A stretch of 64,000 nucleotides of DNA from Aquanectria penicillioides (GCA_003415625.1 PYIU01000001.1:6884210-6948209); one strand, 5' to 3'; shown: positions 1 to 14,392, counted from the stretch's first letter. Numbers and translations: made by a program. Notes: generated by a model from the letters alone, not told the origin.

Positions 1-2621
1 TTTAATTAACTATAAAAGGCTTATAGCCACTCTTTATAATTAAGGCTATTTATAATAATTATTAATTTAGCTTTTTAGCTATTTATTTAAATATATAATA
101 TACCTTTAACTTAATAATAAATTATTTAAACCTTATAGTATTAAAGCTAGCATTCTATAAGGCTTATTGCTTTTTTTTATTCTTTTTATTATATTTATAT
201 TAAGGCTTTATATAATATTTAAAAAAGTCTTTAAAATTATAATAATTAAATTTATTAATAATATAAATATATTTATATTTAAGAAAAATATAATAAAGAT
301 TTAAGCCTAACTTAAAGCTATATAAATAATATATATATTTTAGGCCTTTATTAATAATATAACCTTTAAATCTATTAAGGCCTAGCTTTTTTATTTTTTT
401 TATTAATATTAAAAATATTAAGTTTAATTAACTTTTATTTATAATATAATCTAGCTATAAGAATTCTATTAATTCCTTAAGTTATAGCTATATAGAAAAC
501 TACTTTAGGGCCTATATATCTTTAAGCTTAAAGGAAAACTTAAGCGCTAAAAGCAGGCTTTTACTGCCTTTATAGTAAGTATATAAAGAGTAAACCTTAA
601 GGCTGCCTATATAATATATATATATATAATTAAATTTATAATTGCTTATAGTATTAATATATATTATTCTTTTATAAAAAAAGTAATAATTTAAAAAAAT
701 TTATTAATGCTTTATTTATTTAATAAACTTAAGCCCTTTATATTATTAAAAGAGGCTATAAGGCTATTTTAATTAAATTATTAAAAAGTAAGCTTAAGAT
801 CTTTTTATTTAATATATATTTTAATAAATAATTTATTTAATTTTAAGGCTAATTATAAGCTTAAGGTATTAAAAAATTTATTCTTTTTATAATTATATTA
901 ATAATATATTAAATCTATTATTACTATTATAATAGCCTTTAATATAAATTAATATAAAAATATAAAAAGTAGTTTATTAATTAGCTTTTTAATAGAAAAT
1001 ATAAAAAGAATTAAAAATTAATTAAAAATTAAATATTAGCTAATTAAAAATATTAATAGAATTAAGCTAAATTTAAATTTTATAAATAGTATATAAATAA
1101 TAAAATAAAAATAGCTAAAATCTTTTTATTTATATAAAAAAGAAAATTATTTATTTATATAAAAAACTTAAAAAGTATAAAAGTTTTTTATATATTTAAA
1201 TATAAATAAAATATATTAAATTTTAATAGTTTTTCTTTTAAAGAAAAGTCCTTAAAGTAAGTATACTTTAATATTAATATAAAAATGCTATTAAAATAGT
1301 TAGCTATATTATATTATATTACTTACTTTATTTAAGCTAAAAAAAGACTTTATTTAATTTACTTTATAATCTCTTTAAGCTTAAGTAATACTTATTTAAA
1401 GCCTAAATTATATATTGCTTTATTAAATAGCTAGCTTATTTATATATTATATTATACTATAAGTTAGCTATTAAGTTATATTTAGCCTAAAATATGCCTA
1501 CTTTTATACTATTTTTACCTTTTAGCAATTTTTTTACTTAAGTGCTTTAACCTCTTTATTAAAAGAGAAATTAATATACTTAAAAAAACCCTTTAAAAGG
1601 GAAAAAAACTAATCTATTATATAAATAATATATTAAAGCCTACCCCCTTTAATAGTTAAGTCTTTACTTTAGCTTTATTTTAAACTCTATCTTTATTTAT
1701 TGCTATATTTAATTTATACTTATTTACTTTAGTAATACTATATACTTTAAGTTTATATTTTTCTTAAAAGATATAAAATCTATTTTATTCTTTTTATTAT
1801 TCTTTTTATTATTTTTTATTTTATTTTTAAACCTTTTTTACTTTAATTCCTTTTTAGCTTTATTTAAGCTTAAGCTATTATTTAAAGAGTTATATTAAAC
1901 TTTAGATTTTACTATTAGTATTAATTAATATAAACCTATATTAAAATTAACTTTATTTATTACTATTATTACTTTTTAGTGCTATCTATCCTTAAGTAAT
2001 TTTAGCCCCTTTAATTAAAAAAAGCAATATAGCTATTAAGCTTTTAAAAGCTATAGCTATATAATTAATTCTATTAATTAGCTTATAGAGCTAATTAATA
2101 TTAAGACCTATAGTTAGAACTATAAGTATAGCTTAAAAGTATATTTAAATTGCTTTTCTTTTAGCTTAAATAGCCTTAGCTTTTAATTGCTTAAGCTTCT
2201 CTTTTTGCAATCTATATTAGCAATAAATCTATAATAAAACTAAATTAAATTATACTTACTATAGCTATTCCCTTCTATAAAGCTACTATTAATATATAAG
2301 CATTAGCCTTTATTAAATATAGTAATAGCTTATATAGCTTATATATATAGATATAAGCTATATAGCTATTAGCCTTAATATTTACTAATAGTTAGTTTTT
2401 TATAGCTATAAAAAAAAGAGAAAGATTATATATTAGCCTAATTTTAATATAGACTGTTCTTTTTATCTTTTGCTATTTATATAATGTATATAAAATAGAC
2501 TAGATTTTATACTGCCCTTAGGGCTAATATAGCACTCTCTGCCTTAATGCAGCTAGCTTAGTGTTTTAGTATTTACTAATATTAGTATAAATACTATTTA
2601 TAGCTATATTAAATATATACT

Positions 2622-2729
<108 letters not shown>

Positions 2730-3003
2730 GTTATTATTTTTAGCTATATATAATTAATATAAAATAGTAATAAAAATAGCAATTAGTATTTATATAAATT
2801 AAGTATTTTATATAAGTAATATATTAATAAAGTCTATATTTAAAGGCAATAAAAAGCTTTTATAGAAGTATATAAAAAAAGAAAAAAAGAAAAGAAAATA
2901 AATATACTTATAAAAATTAAAAAATAATAAATAATACTACTTAAATAGCTAGTAGTTAGCTAGCTATTAGCCGCTAATATTAAATTAATGCCTTACTTTT
3001 TAT

Positions 3004-3037
3004 AATAGGCCTATAGTATAAATAATTTAGGCCTATT
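3004..3037 (+). other. Conserved 3'-UTR hairpin of the LINE (copy I)
   Basis: A perfect 10-bp inverted repeat, AATAGGCCTA / TAGGCCTATT, is separated by a 14-nt loop. The same hairpin is found at 36537-36570, 40181-40214, 54407-54440 (one arm mutated), 55007-55040 (one arm mutated) and, on the other strand, 10218-10251. In LINEs such 3' structures can be recognised by the reverse transcriptase; that role is inference here. Confidence 0.75.
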
Positions 3038-3256
3038 ATAGGCCTTACTTTTATTTTACTTATTAACTCTATAATTAAGTAAATAAAATATCTTAATAAT
3101 AGCATTAAACTAACTTTTAATTTAATACTCCTCTATAGAGGACTTATATTAGGCCTAATATTATATTAAATAAAGGTTTTTATTTTACTAATATAGTTTT
3201 TTCCTTTATTTATATAGTATAAAAGCACTATTTACCTTATAGGTCTATAGAGTATT

Positions 3257-3450
<194 letters not shown>

Positions 3451-6400
3451 TTAATAAAGAGAGGAGCTATTATAATTTCCTTTTATACCTTTTAGGTTTA
3501 TTAATATAAAGCATTTTATATACTATAGAAATATAAAAACCTTAATAAGCTATTATTTTAAATTGCTATAAAATAAAGAATAGCTATATTTAATATATTA
3601 GCTTTAATTAATAATATAGTAAAGCTATTAGTAATAATTAATAAAAAAATAAACTTTTATATAGAATTATTTTAAATTTATAAGTATAAGGCTATATATA
3701 CTAAATATACACTTTAAAATAGAAACCTAAATTAATAGTAATAATAGCAAAATATATATTAGTTTAAATTCCTTAAACAATTAATAGAAAGAATAGAGTT
3801 TGATAAAAAGGGGGTTCTTTTTATTAAGCAATTCTATATATTTATAAATTACTAAAATGAATTAATAGCTATAAAATTATAGTATAATTATAACTTAATA
3901 TTTATTATAATGCAGTTTTATAGCTTATTTTTAATCTATTACTTAATTAACTATATAATAAAGGTAAAGGATTTAATCTAAAAGCAAATAGTTATAGCTA
4001 TAAAGCACCTCTTTATATTAAAAGAAAGGATTAAAATATAAGCGGCTAAAGCTATATCTATATTTATATTTATATCTATATTTATATTTGCATTTATATT
4101 TATACCTTTTTGCATTTTAATAAATAGTATAAATAATAATAATAATACTATTTATATTTATATTAATATTTATATAAATAATATTAATAATTAAAAAGGC
4201 AATAGATCTATTAAATAATAAAATAATAATAATAATATTTATATTAATATTAATATTAATACTAATACTAGCATTAATATTAATAGTATAAAAGGAAATA
4301 AAACTTATTAATTCTTTATAAAGATAGCTAATTGCATTTTTATAGATTAAGCACTATTAAAGGTTAAAGTAATTATTTATCTTTTAGAATATTTAATAAA
4401 GCTTTTATATAATTATTAATAAATATACCTTAATATTAATAAACTATATTAGCTTATATTAAAAAGGTAATTATATTTTTAGGAAATTAGCTAGCTTAAA
4501 GATAATAATAATTAATTAATTTAGCTTTAATATTTATATTAAGAAATAAAGAAAAAAGGTTATAGCTTTAAATATATATTTATATTATAAAAAGGTCTTT
4601 TAAAATATCTATTTATATAATTATACTATCTTTATTTATATTTAATGCAAAAAGTTATATTATAGCGCTAAAGACTTTAGTATTTCTTTTAAGCTTAAAT
4701 GCCCTTTTTTAAATAAATAAATATAGTTTTTATATTAATGCAAAATATATTTAATTATATCTATTAAAGGCTATTTTAGTTTAAACTTTATTAATTAAAA
4801 GGAATAAAATAAAGGGCAATATTACTAAAGGTAAGCTGAAATATATTTTACTATACTTAATATATTATAAAGAGAAGGTTATTATATAATGCCTTTATTT
4901 TTAAAGTTTAATTAATTTATATTAATATTTAAGGAATTTCTTAAGGTAATAATTTAATACTTTAGCCTTTTTATACTATAGTATTACTTTATATTTAATT
5001 TATTATTAAGCAATATAAATATAATTACTATTTAAAATAAATAAAAATACAATATATTAAAATAGATCTTTTTTTTATAAATAATATTTAGTTATTAAAG
5101 CAATTAACTTAAAATACTTAAAAGAATATATAGCAATAGGCATCTATATTAAAGAATATTAAAATAGCTATAAATAGCAATAAATTATATAAAAAGATAA
5201 AGATTATTATAATAAAAATAATAGTAGTAATAATAATAATATTAATAGATTTTAAAATAATAACTTTAGTTAAATTATATATTTTATTAATATTATTTAA
5301 GTAATAGCTAATAGTAATTAGATTATAATAGGATTAAAAAAGCTAGCTTTAATACCTTATAATTTTATTAGGCTTTAAGGTATAATAGAAAGGGAAAAAA
5401 AGAGTAAAGATCTAAAAAAGGGCAAAAGGCAATAAAGAAAAGAAAGGAAAGAAGATTTAATATTTATAGAAAATAGCAATACTAATAGTAGCTAGACCTA
5501 AATGCTTAATTTAAGTAAAATTATAGCTATTAAGGCTTAATAGTTAAGGCTATTAAAAGCAATAAAGCATTAGATTTAAGGTATATAAAAAGTAAATAAA
5601 AAAAAAGAAAAAGAAAAAAAAGGCATTAAAATAATAGTAAAAGCAATAAAAAAAGCAATATTAATATTATTATATAATTCTATAATTATAATTAAATAGG
5701 CATTTATATCTATAATTATAATCTTTAAAATAGATATTGCTTTATAATTTATATTTAATAAGCAATAAGCTATTACCTTTTTATTAATCTATTAATATAT
5801 TTAGCTTATAAAAAGTAATAATAATACTATTAATAGTTTTAATATTAAAGGGAATAAATACCTTTAATAAGTATATTAATTCCTTAATAGTAAAAGTAAT
5901 ATAAGTAAGTTTTAAGTAATTAAAGCAATAATAAAGCTCTTTATTAAATAAAGTATATTATATTAATAATTACTATATTAAGTATAATAGCAATAAGCAT
6001 TAATAGTATTACTATTTATTTAGCTTATAGCCTTACTATTAATAGGTCTTTATTATTATTATAGTAAAACTATAGTATAGTAAGCAAAAAGTTAATTAAT
6101 TAATAGTAAATAATAAGTAAATCTATATAGGCATTATAAAGAAATAAATAAGTATTTATTATTAATAAAATTAATATACTTAAGGCTAATATACTATTAA
6201 AAATTAATAATAAACTTTACTATTTAATTAAGTGCCTTAATAAAAGCTTTAAAAGTATCTTTATTATTCTATTTTATAGTAATTTCTATTAATTTAAGCT
6301 AATTATAAATAAAATATTTCTATTAAATAGTAATAAATTCCTATAGAATTAAAATAAAAACCTATATAAATAGAACTATAATAAAGTATATATACTATAA

Positions 6401-7560
6401 AAGATATTTATAATAATAGTAATACTTAAGGAATAGGTTTATACTGCTAAAAACTTTAAGTTACTTGCCTTACTATATTGCATTTATATAAAGACTTAAA
6501 ATTGCATTAATATTAATATACTTAATAACTATTGCTTTTAATTAAGGTATAAAATCCTATAAAAAATAAATATCTTTATAGTTATATTATTAAACTAAAA
6601 CTATTAAAACCTTAATATAAAAATAGCTTTAGCCTTTTAAAGATATATATAAAAGCTATTATATATCTTTTTATTTAAAGATATTTAAATAAAAAATAGC
6701 AATAATTATTCTATATAAATAAAGGCAATTATAATTTTAAGTTTAAGCAATAATAATAAAATTCTTATATTAGCTATATTTATATATATTTTTAATATAT
6801 TAATAATAATAATAAAAAATAAGCACTAAAGCCTTAAGGTAATTAATAGTATAAGCTATATAGCTATTTATATTATAGTTAATTTAAAGCATTATAGCTA
6901 ATAGATATTAAATAATATTATTATTTATTTTAGCCCTTTAATGGCTATTATACTATTAATAGACTTAATAAAGGGCTATAATCTTATAGGCCTGCCTAAA
7001 GATATACTAATATTAATACTATTAAGCAAAAGGATTAATTTAATAGTAAAAAAGCAATTATAGTAAAAGCATAAAATATTATAAAAGGATTTACTTTATA
7101 TTGCTATTTTTATTTATATTAACTATAAAGTATAAGATTAAATGCTAATTAAGGCTAATCTTAAGCTCTATAATAGCTATATAGTTTTAAGTAAGGATAA
7201 TAGTAAAAAAGAAGAAATTAATGCAATAATGCAATTAAAGTATAATTCTTATAGCTTATATATATAGCTATTGCAATATTAATTGCTAAATAATATTATA
7301 CTATTAATAAAGGTAAAAGAAAAGGATATAATTAATAATACAATTTTATAGAATATAATAAAGGCTAAAGCTAAGCTTAATTAATTAAATAAAAAAATAG
7401 TAAATTAAGCCTATATATTAAAATAATAAATAGATTAATTAAGCTATAAAATAATTACTATTATTATTATTATTACTATTAATAGTAATAGTAATAATAT
7501 AAATAATATAAAGAATATAAAATAATTATTATAGAATAGCTTTTATATTTATTTAAAAAA
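3451..7560 (+). pseudogene. Degenerate Helitron-type/PIF1-family helicase (copy 2)
   Basis: Reading the plus strand through its many TAG/TAA codons gives a long collinear protein ghost. The C-terminal part (about 6000-7420) follows the order of fungal Helitron/PIF1-like helicases: a segment reading SINSITIYLAYSL near 6000, a tract before the C-terminus containing NYKVQD near 7120, and finally SLYIQLLQYQLLNNIILL near 7250-7310, which matches the family's C-terminal SLYVQLSRC motif after C-to-T/G-to-A decay. It shares the 19-nt word at 7259-7277 with the larger relic at 24281-24299. The segment around 3790-3990 fits the C-terminal side of a Helitron Rep-like region. Termini were not found, and it abuts the LINE tail. 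The call rests on mental translation without a search. Confidence 0.6.
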
Positions 7561-8102
7561 AAATTTAAGGAATAAAAGGTTTTTTAATTAAATTAAAATA
7601 AAATAATTATAGTTTTTTATATTATTTAAACTATTTAAATTATATATTTTATAGAACTTAAAAGTTCTTTTTTTTTTCTTTTTTAATTATTAAAATTAAA
7701 TATATAAAGTATAAAGTAAAGAGCTAAAACTATAAAAAGCTATAAGTATAAAGTATTAAAAGAGGCAATTAAGTAAAAATAACTTAAACTACTTTATATA
7801 AGTTAAATAATTAATTTTTATAATAATTAAAAAAGTAAAATAAAAATACTATAATAAGCTATTATATATATTTATCTATTAAAACCTTTTACTTAATATC
7901 TTTAAAAATAGCTTAATATTTATTATTTATTAAAATAAAGATTCTTTATTTTAAAAGGCAAAAGGTTTACTATTTATATTATATAATATTATATATATAT
8001 AAACCCCCTCCCTTAAAAGGCCTATTATATAATTTAGTTTTAAATACCTCTTTAAGAGTTAAAATCCTATAATAACTAGCTAAATAGATAAAGGAAAAGC
8101 TA
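7561..8102. other. AT-rich spacer, nothing recognised
   Basis: RIP-like AT-rich DNA with a T-tract (around 7665-7685), short TA runs and one C-rich word (about 8002-8013). No reading frame, repeat partner or domain ghost was recognised. Confidence 0.6.
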
Positions 8103-8362
8103 AATTATATAAAGTTATATAAAAATTATATAATATTTATGCTTTTTATTATATAATATTTATATAACTTATATGCAATTTTTTATCTTTAGCCTATAAC
8201 CCTAGCCTATAACTACCTAACCGACTGACTAACCGACTAACCGCAGCCTCAGCCTTACAATAACGCATGCATACACACATGCATAAAGGGGAGGGGGGGG
8301 TTGAGTAGGGTAGTTAGAGCTGGCGCTAAATAGGTCTCTTCTAGAACAAGTTCTTTAAAGAG
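8103..8362. repeat. GC-rich inverted-repeat block A (RIP-mutated partner of block B)
   Basis: This is the reverse complement of 28372-28667. Shared landmarks in order are an AT-rich stretch, a CCTAGCC-type stretch, CGACTGACTAACCGACTAACCG-like GACC repeats (8219-8243), CGCATGCATACACACATGCA, a G-run (8287-8301), GAGTAGGGTAGTTAGAGC, and AACAAGTTCTTTAAAGAG at the inner edge. Where block B keeps 'cataatattcacataactt', block A has 'tataatatttatataactt': every CA has become TA. It is not coding. It could be a terminal or subterminal sequence of a mobile element, or a dispersed repeat that landed twice in opposite orientation. Confidence 0.75.
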
Positions 8363-9979
8363 TATATATATTATAGATTTAATACAGGCACTTTAAGGAA
8401 GATTTATATATATAGTATTAGCAATTTAGCCACTTAAGCCTTAATATTCTTAAGTACCTTTTAAATACTATTTAAGGCATTAGGCTAAAGCTAAATAAAC
8501 CTTAAGGCTCTTAAAGGATTATAATAATTAACTATAATACCTATAGAATAATAAAGGCTTATTAAATAGTTTATTAAACTCTTAAAAAAGTTACTATAAA
8601 GGTAAAGCTAAAAAAGTAAATTGCCTTTAATTTCTATTTAATAGAGCTAGACTATAAAGGCTATATATTAATATAGATTATAGTAAATTAAGCCTTAGGT
8701 ATATATAAAATTATTATACTATAAATTAATTAATATTTATTATTTAAATTGCTTTTATAAGCTTTAGTAAAATAATTAAAGTGCAATATAAAGCTATAAT
8801 AAAGGTCTTTAAATATTATTATAAGCTTTAAATAATTTATTATTAAATATCTATTAAAATAAAAGCAATAAGAATTTAATATAAGCCTTTTATATTAAAG
8901 ACTTAAGCCTAAAATAAAAATATAAAATATATTATAATAATAATTATTAAAAAAGGCTATATAATATAAATAGTAATTAAGCTTTTAGTATATTTTTAGC
9001 TAAAAACTATTAAAGTAGCTATTTATTTTTATAATTGCTTATTAAATATTTATTAAAACTAAAAGTCTTTTTATAAAGTATTTTATTTATAATACTATAT
9101 TAATAATATAATAAAACTTAATTTATTTTATTTATAATTATATAGCTATAAAGCCTTTATATTAATAATAAATATATAGCTTTATTATAACTATCTTTAA
9201 AAGTAGGCTTTATAAGCCTAAATTAAATTCTTTATAGAATATATATTAAGTAATTCCTTTTAAATTTAAAATCTACTATTAAAAAAAGAAATAACTTTAA
9301 AAAATATAATCTTTAATAAATATTAATTATTTAATAGATATTTAAAGAGCTTTTATAATAATTTACTAAAAGAAAACTTAAAAGCAATATAGAAATGCAT
9401 TTAAAAGCTATTTATAGTAATAAAGAAACCTTTATTATAATTATTATAGCTTTTAAATAAAAAATTAAATAAAATTTTATTTAATTTTTATAGTTTAAAA
9501 TATATAAAGGCTAATAAAAAGAAAGTAAGTATTTATTAAGCCTTTATTAAATAATCTATTTATACTACCTTTAAATTTAAGGTTATTTTTATATTTTTAT
9601 AATTACTTTTATTAGCCTTTTTTTATATTTTAGCTATTTGTCTAAATATAAAAAAATAAAAGCAATAAAATAGTAATAATACTAAAGGAGTAAAGCTATT
9701 AAATGCTTAATAAATTATTCTTAAATGAGTAATATTTAAGATATTATTTAAAGCTATATTTTTAATAAATAGCCTATAAAGGCAAAAGTATTATAAATAC
9801 TTTTATTAAATTAAGGAAAGTAATTTAGCTAGCTCTTTATTAAAGCTAATAAAAAAAGCTTAATTTACCCTTTTAATTATATATATAATAATATTATTTC
9901 TATTTATAAAAAGAAAAAACCCTTTATAAAAAGGCTATTTATTAAAATTCCTTAATATTTATTAAAATAGCTTTTTAGC
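8363..9979 (+). repeat. Unassigned repeat family X, copy 1
   Basis: This stretch is matched in inverted orientation by 56480-58075 over about 1.6 kb. Clear pairs include the word around 8505-8560 against 57905-57960 (reverse complement), and 9900-9975 against about 56490-56600. Both copies start with a similar TATATATTATA-GATTTAA-like sequence. The right end here is cut by the tail of a minus-strand LINE at 9980. The plus-strand translation has one frame with fewer stops between about 8610 and 9300, but I do not recognise a protein family. It may be the body of a DNA transposon or another retroelement. Confidence 0.65.
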
Positions 9980-11696
9980 ATTTATTTATTTATTTATTAA
10001 TACTTTATAGACCTATAAAGTAAATAGTGCTTCTATACTATATAAATAAAGGAAAAAGCTATATTAATAAAATAAAAACCTTTATTTAATATAATAATAA
10101 ACCTAATATAGGCCCTCTATAAAGAAGCATTAAATTAAAAGTTAGTTTAATGCTATTACTAAAATATTCTATTTATTTAATTATAAGGTTAATAAATAGA
10201 ATAAAAGTAAGGCCTATAATAGGCCTAAACTATCTATACTATAGGCCTATTGCTAAAAGTAAAGTATTAATTTAGTATTAATAGCTAGCAATTAATTAAC
10301 TATTAACTATTTAGATATTATTATTATTAATTTTTTAATCTTTATAGATATATTTAAAAAAAATTTCCTTTTTTAAATATTTTTATAAAAGTTTTTTTTG
10401 CCTTTAAGTATATACTTTATTAATATATTATTTATATAAAATATTTAATTTATATAAGCATTAATTGCGATTTTATTACTATTTTATATTAATTATATAT
10501 AAAACATAAAAAATAAAAATAAAAATCTATATTAAAATTAAGCTAATATATAGTTCTTTTTTATTATAGCTATAAATAATTAATGATTAATAGATATTAA
10601 GGTTAATAGCTATATAGCTTATATTTATATATATAAGCTATATAAGCTATTACTATATTTAATAAAGGCTAATACTTATATATTAATAATAGCTTTATAA
10701 AAGGAAATAGCTATAATAAATATAAATTAGTTTTATAATAGATTTATTATTAATATAGTTTATAGAAAAAGAAGCTTTAATAATTAAAGGCTAAAGCTAT
10801 TTAAGTTAAAAAAGGAGCAATTTAAATGCACTTTTAGGCTATATTTATAGTTTTAATTATAGATTTTAATATTAATTAACTCTATAAATTAATTAATAAA
10901 GTTAATTATATAGCTATAGCTTTTAAAAGCTTAATAGCTATATTGCCTTTTTTAATTAAAAAGGCTAAAGCTACTTAAAAATAGGCAATATTAAAAAGCA
11001 ATAATAGCAATAAATAAAGTTAATTTTAATATAGATTTATATTAATTAATATTAATAATAAAAACTAAAATTTAATATAACTTTTTAAGCTATAGCTTAA
11101 GCTTAAGTAAAGTTAAAAGAGAATTAAAGTAAAGAAAGCTTAAAAAGAAAAAGAAAAAAAGAGCAAAAAAAATAAAATAAATCTTATATCTTTTAAAAAG
11201 AATATAAACCTAAATTAAATAGTATTGTTAAAGTAAATAAATCTAGATTAAATATAATAATAAAAAGAGATAGACTTAAGCTAAAATTAAAATAAAGACT
11301 TAATTATTAAAGGGAGTAGGCTTTTATATATTATTTATATAATAAATTAGGTTTTTCTTTCTCTTTTTAAAGGGTTTTTTTTAAGTATATTAACTTTTCT
11401 TTTAAGGAAAGAATTAAAGCATTTAAAAGAAAGAGTTATTAAAAGGCAAAAATAATATAAAAATAAAAATGTTTTAAATTTAATGCAATTTAATAGTTAG
11501 CTTATAATATAATATAATATATAAATAAACTAGCTATTTAATAAAGTAATATATAATTTAGGCTTAAATAAATATTATTTAAACTTAAAAAAATATAAAA
11601 TAAATTAAATAAAGTTTTCTTTTAGCTTAAATAAAATAAATTATATAATATAATAGAGCTAATTATTTTAATAGTACTTTTATATTAATATTAAAA
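9980..11696 (-). mobile_element. Minus-strand LINE, 3' portion (first piece of a split copy)
   Basis: Read on the minus strand this reproduces the LINE 3' region of 34850-36795 (RT downstream region, 3' UTR, hairpin at 10218-10251, terminus and TAAA tail at 9980-9998). It stops at 11696 exactly where the left TIR of the Mutator-like element begins. The LINE resumes at 14440. It was inserted into repeat family X and later split by the MULE. Confidence 0.8.
10218..10251 (-). other. LINE 3'-UTR hairpin (minus-strand copy)
   Basis: Perfect AATAGGCCTA / TAGGCCTATT inverted repeat with a 14-nt loop, identical in arms to 3004-3037. Confidence 0.75.
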
Positions 11697-11743
11697 GAGT
11701 AATACTAAAGGCACTAATACCTATTGCTATTCGCACTAATAAA
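11697..11743. repeat. MULE left terminal inverted repeat
   Basis: Pairs with 14393-14439 in inverted orientation. Differences are mostly A/G or C/T, consistent with RIP acting after insertion. Confidence 0.75.
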
Positions 11744-11949
11744 TAAATTATATAACTCATTTCCCCTAAAACATTATATATTTTAGGCAACCTTACTAAA
11801 AATTTATATTATTTAACCTAACTTACTTTCTTTATTAATAGCCCCTTATTTCTCTATTTCTTTAACCTTATTATATAACCTTTAGCCTAATCCTAATAAT
11901 AGACTTAATAAGCATTAATTTACTGCTAAAGTATAATTATATTGCTAAT

Positions 11950-14100
11950 TTACTACTATTTATTTAATTTTTAAGTCTTAAAGCGCTTATTAAGTTTATT
12001 TAATTATTTTAAAAAAAAATAGCTTTTATAAAGTAATAGTATAGGCTAAAAAGATTAATTAATAATAAAGTTATTTATATTTATATTACTTTTATTTATA
12101 ATTATAGCTATATATAACTATTAAAGTTAATAAATATTTAATAAACTTTTACCTAAAGATATAAATGCCTATTTTAAATTATAGCTAAAATATTATAAAA
12201 GTTAAATAGGCTTTAGGTCTATTTAATAGCTAATAGTTTATATAATTATATCTCTTTCTTTAATCTATTTATATATATAATATATTGTAAGTATATATAG
12301 TTATAATAAGCCCTTTAAAAATCCTTTATAAAATATAAATCCCTTTTAGCCTATAAAATAAAATAAATTATTATAAATAACTTTATTATACCTTATTTCT
12401 TTAAGGCAAAAGATATTTATAATAATTATTAAAAGCTTTAAAAGGAAAGTTTTAATAGCTTTATATTTACTTAAGCTTAAATTAGCTACCTTTAGTACTA
12501 TAACTTAAGGCATTTAATAAAATTTAGCCTTAATAATATTAATAAGGTTAAGGCTATTTTTTAGACTTACCTTTAGTATAAGCTTATATAAAAGAAGTTC
12601 CTAAAAGTTTTAGGCATTAATAATATATATAAAATTAATTACTTTAAAATATATTTATATTAAATTAATAGCATTATAGACTAAAAATCTATAGTAACTT
12701 TTAGCTATAGCTTAATTAATAATAAATATAAAAAGGCATTTTTATAGCTATATAAATAAATTAATAGCTTTAGAGCTTAATTAACTATTAAGCTATTAAA
12801 TATAATTATTATAAATAAAGAAATAGCCCTTAAGAATACTATTACTATAGTTTTTCCCTTAATATATTAATAGCTTTATATTTACTATATTAATGCTAAT
12901 ATTAAAGCTAAAATCAATTCATAATAATATAATTTAAATAGTAATAATAATAATAATAAAACCCCTAAAGTTAAAGAGCTAAATGCTACTATATAGCTTA
13001 AGGCTAAAGCTATTGCTTACTTAATTAAGCTACTGCTACCTATATAGCTTTAGCCTATAAAAGAGAGTATATTTAAGGACTAAAAGTATATAGTCTTTAT
13101 AGAAAAGAAAAGTAATTTTAAAAAGCAATAAGCAAAAATAAATAATATATATAGTTATTAATAAAGCTAGATTTTATACTATATTTTTTAAGAGTATATA
13201 CCTTAATAGCTATAATAGGCAGGCTATTATATTAAAAGATATTATAATTTTAATTAATATATTAATAGCCCTATAGAAATAGCTTATAAAGACCTTAAAA
13301 GCTATCTTTTAGTTAATATAAATAACCTTCTTTATCTTTATATAGTTATTTTATAGTAGCTAAAGTATAAAGAGATTATATATATTTAAAAAGGCACTAA
13401 AATAATAATAAAGCTATATAATAAATATAATAATAAAGCTTAATTTAGTGCATTGCCTATAGAAATCTACTTTAAGGCTATTAAGCTATTAGCCTTTTAG
13501 TATTGCTAAATTGCTGCTGCCTTAATAGCTAATTGCTAAAGGCTATAGCTGCTTTAATATAAGGGCTTATTTTAAAAGCAATATAGGCTTTTTTATAGCT
13601 ATTATATTTTATAAGAGCTAAAGGCTAAATAGCCTTTAGTAAAGAAGGCCATTTATATATATTAATAGCTAAATAAGCCTTTAGTAAGATTTAAAGCCCT
13701 TTTTACTATATTTCTTATAGTAATAATTATATATAGAATATTAAAAAGCTATTTCTTTAAATATAAAACCTTAATATTATTACTAGCCTTTATAGCTAGC
13801 TTAAGGCCTTAATAAATAAAAAACTTAAAATATTAATTAGCCTTACTATAAAAAGCCTTATTATAATTAAAACTAAAGCTATTTCTATTTTAATAATTAT
13901 ACTTTCTTTAATACTAATCCTATAGCTTAATAAGCTAGGCTTATTAAAGCAGCTTAAGGCTAGCATTTAATAAAACCCTTTATATAATAAAGTTAAAGGA
14001 TTACTAAAGATATTAAATCCCTTATATTTAGCTAAAATATCTTTAATATAGTTAATTATATATATTTATTTTATAAGGCAAGGAATATAAAAGAGATAGA
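11950..14100 (+). pseudogene. Degenerate MULE transposase
   Basis: The plus-strand frame passing through 12802 reads IIINKEIALKNTITIVFP around 12802-12860, then a segment ending YYINANIKA near 12890-12915. This is the pattern of the MULE catalytic domain, where family members have a TDRE-x-AL block, then VFP, then a C-x-x-H motif. The catalytic Asp codon now reads AAT (Asn) at 12814-12816, and Arg reads Lys, as G-to-A change predicts. Upstream, near 12660-12780, a segment with VTFSYSLINNKYKKAFL fits the region before that block. Stops (TAG/TAA) are frequent. The N-terminus and C-terminus cannot be fixed. Confidence 0.65.
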
Positions 14101-14392
14101 GAGAAGGGGCTGTAAAGAGTAAAGTATCCTTAAGGATCTAAAATATTATTAAGATTATAGCTTTATTTAATAAAACTAATACTAGATAATATATTGGCCT
14201 AAATTAATATATTTATTTAGATAGAAATATATTCTTTAGGTTATTTAAGCTATAGAGCTAGAATTAATATATTAAAATAATAAGTCTTTTAGTATATATT
14301 ATATAATTTTTTAAGCTTTTCTTATTGTATAGAAATTTATATATATAAAAGGGAAAATAGAAAATTGCCTGTGATTTTTTTAAGTATATAAT

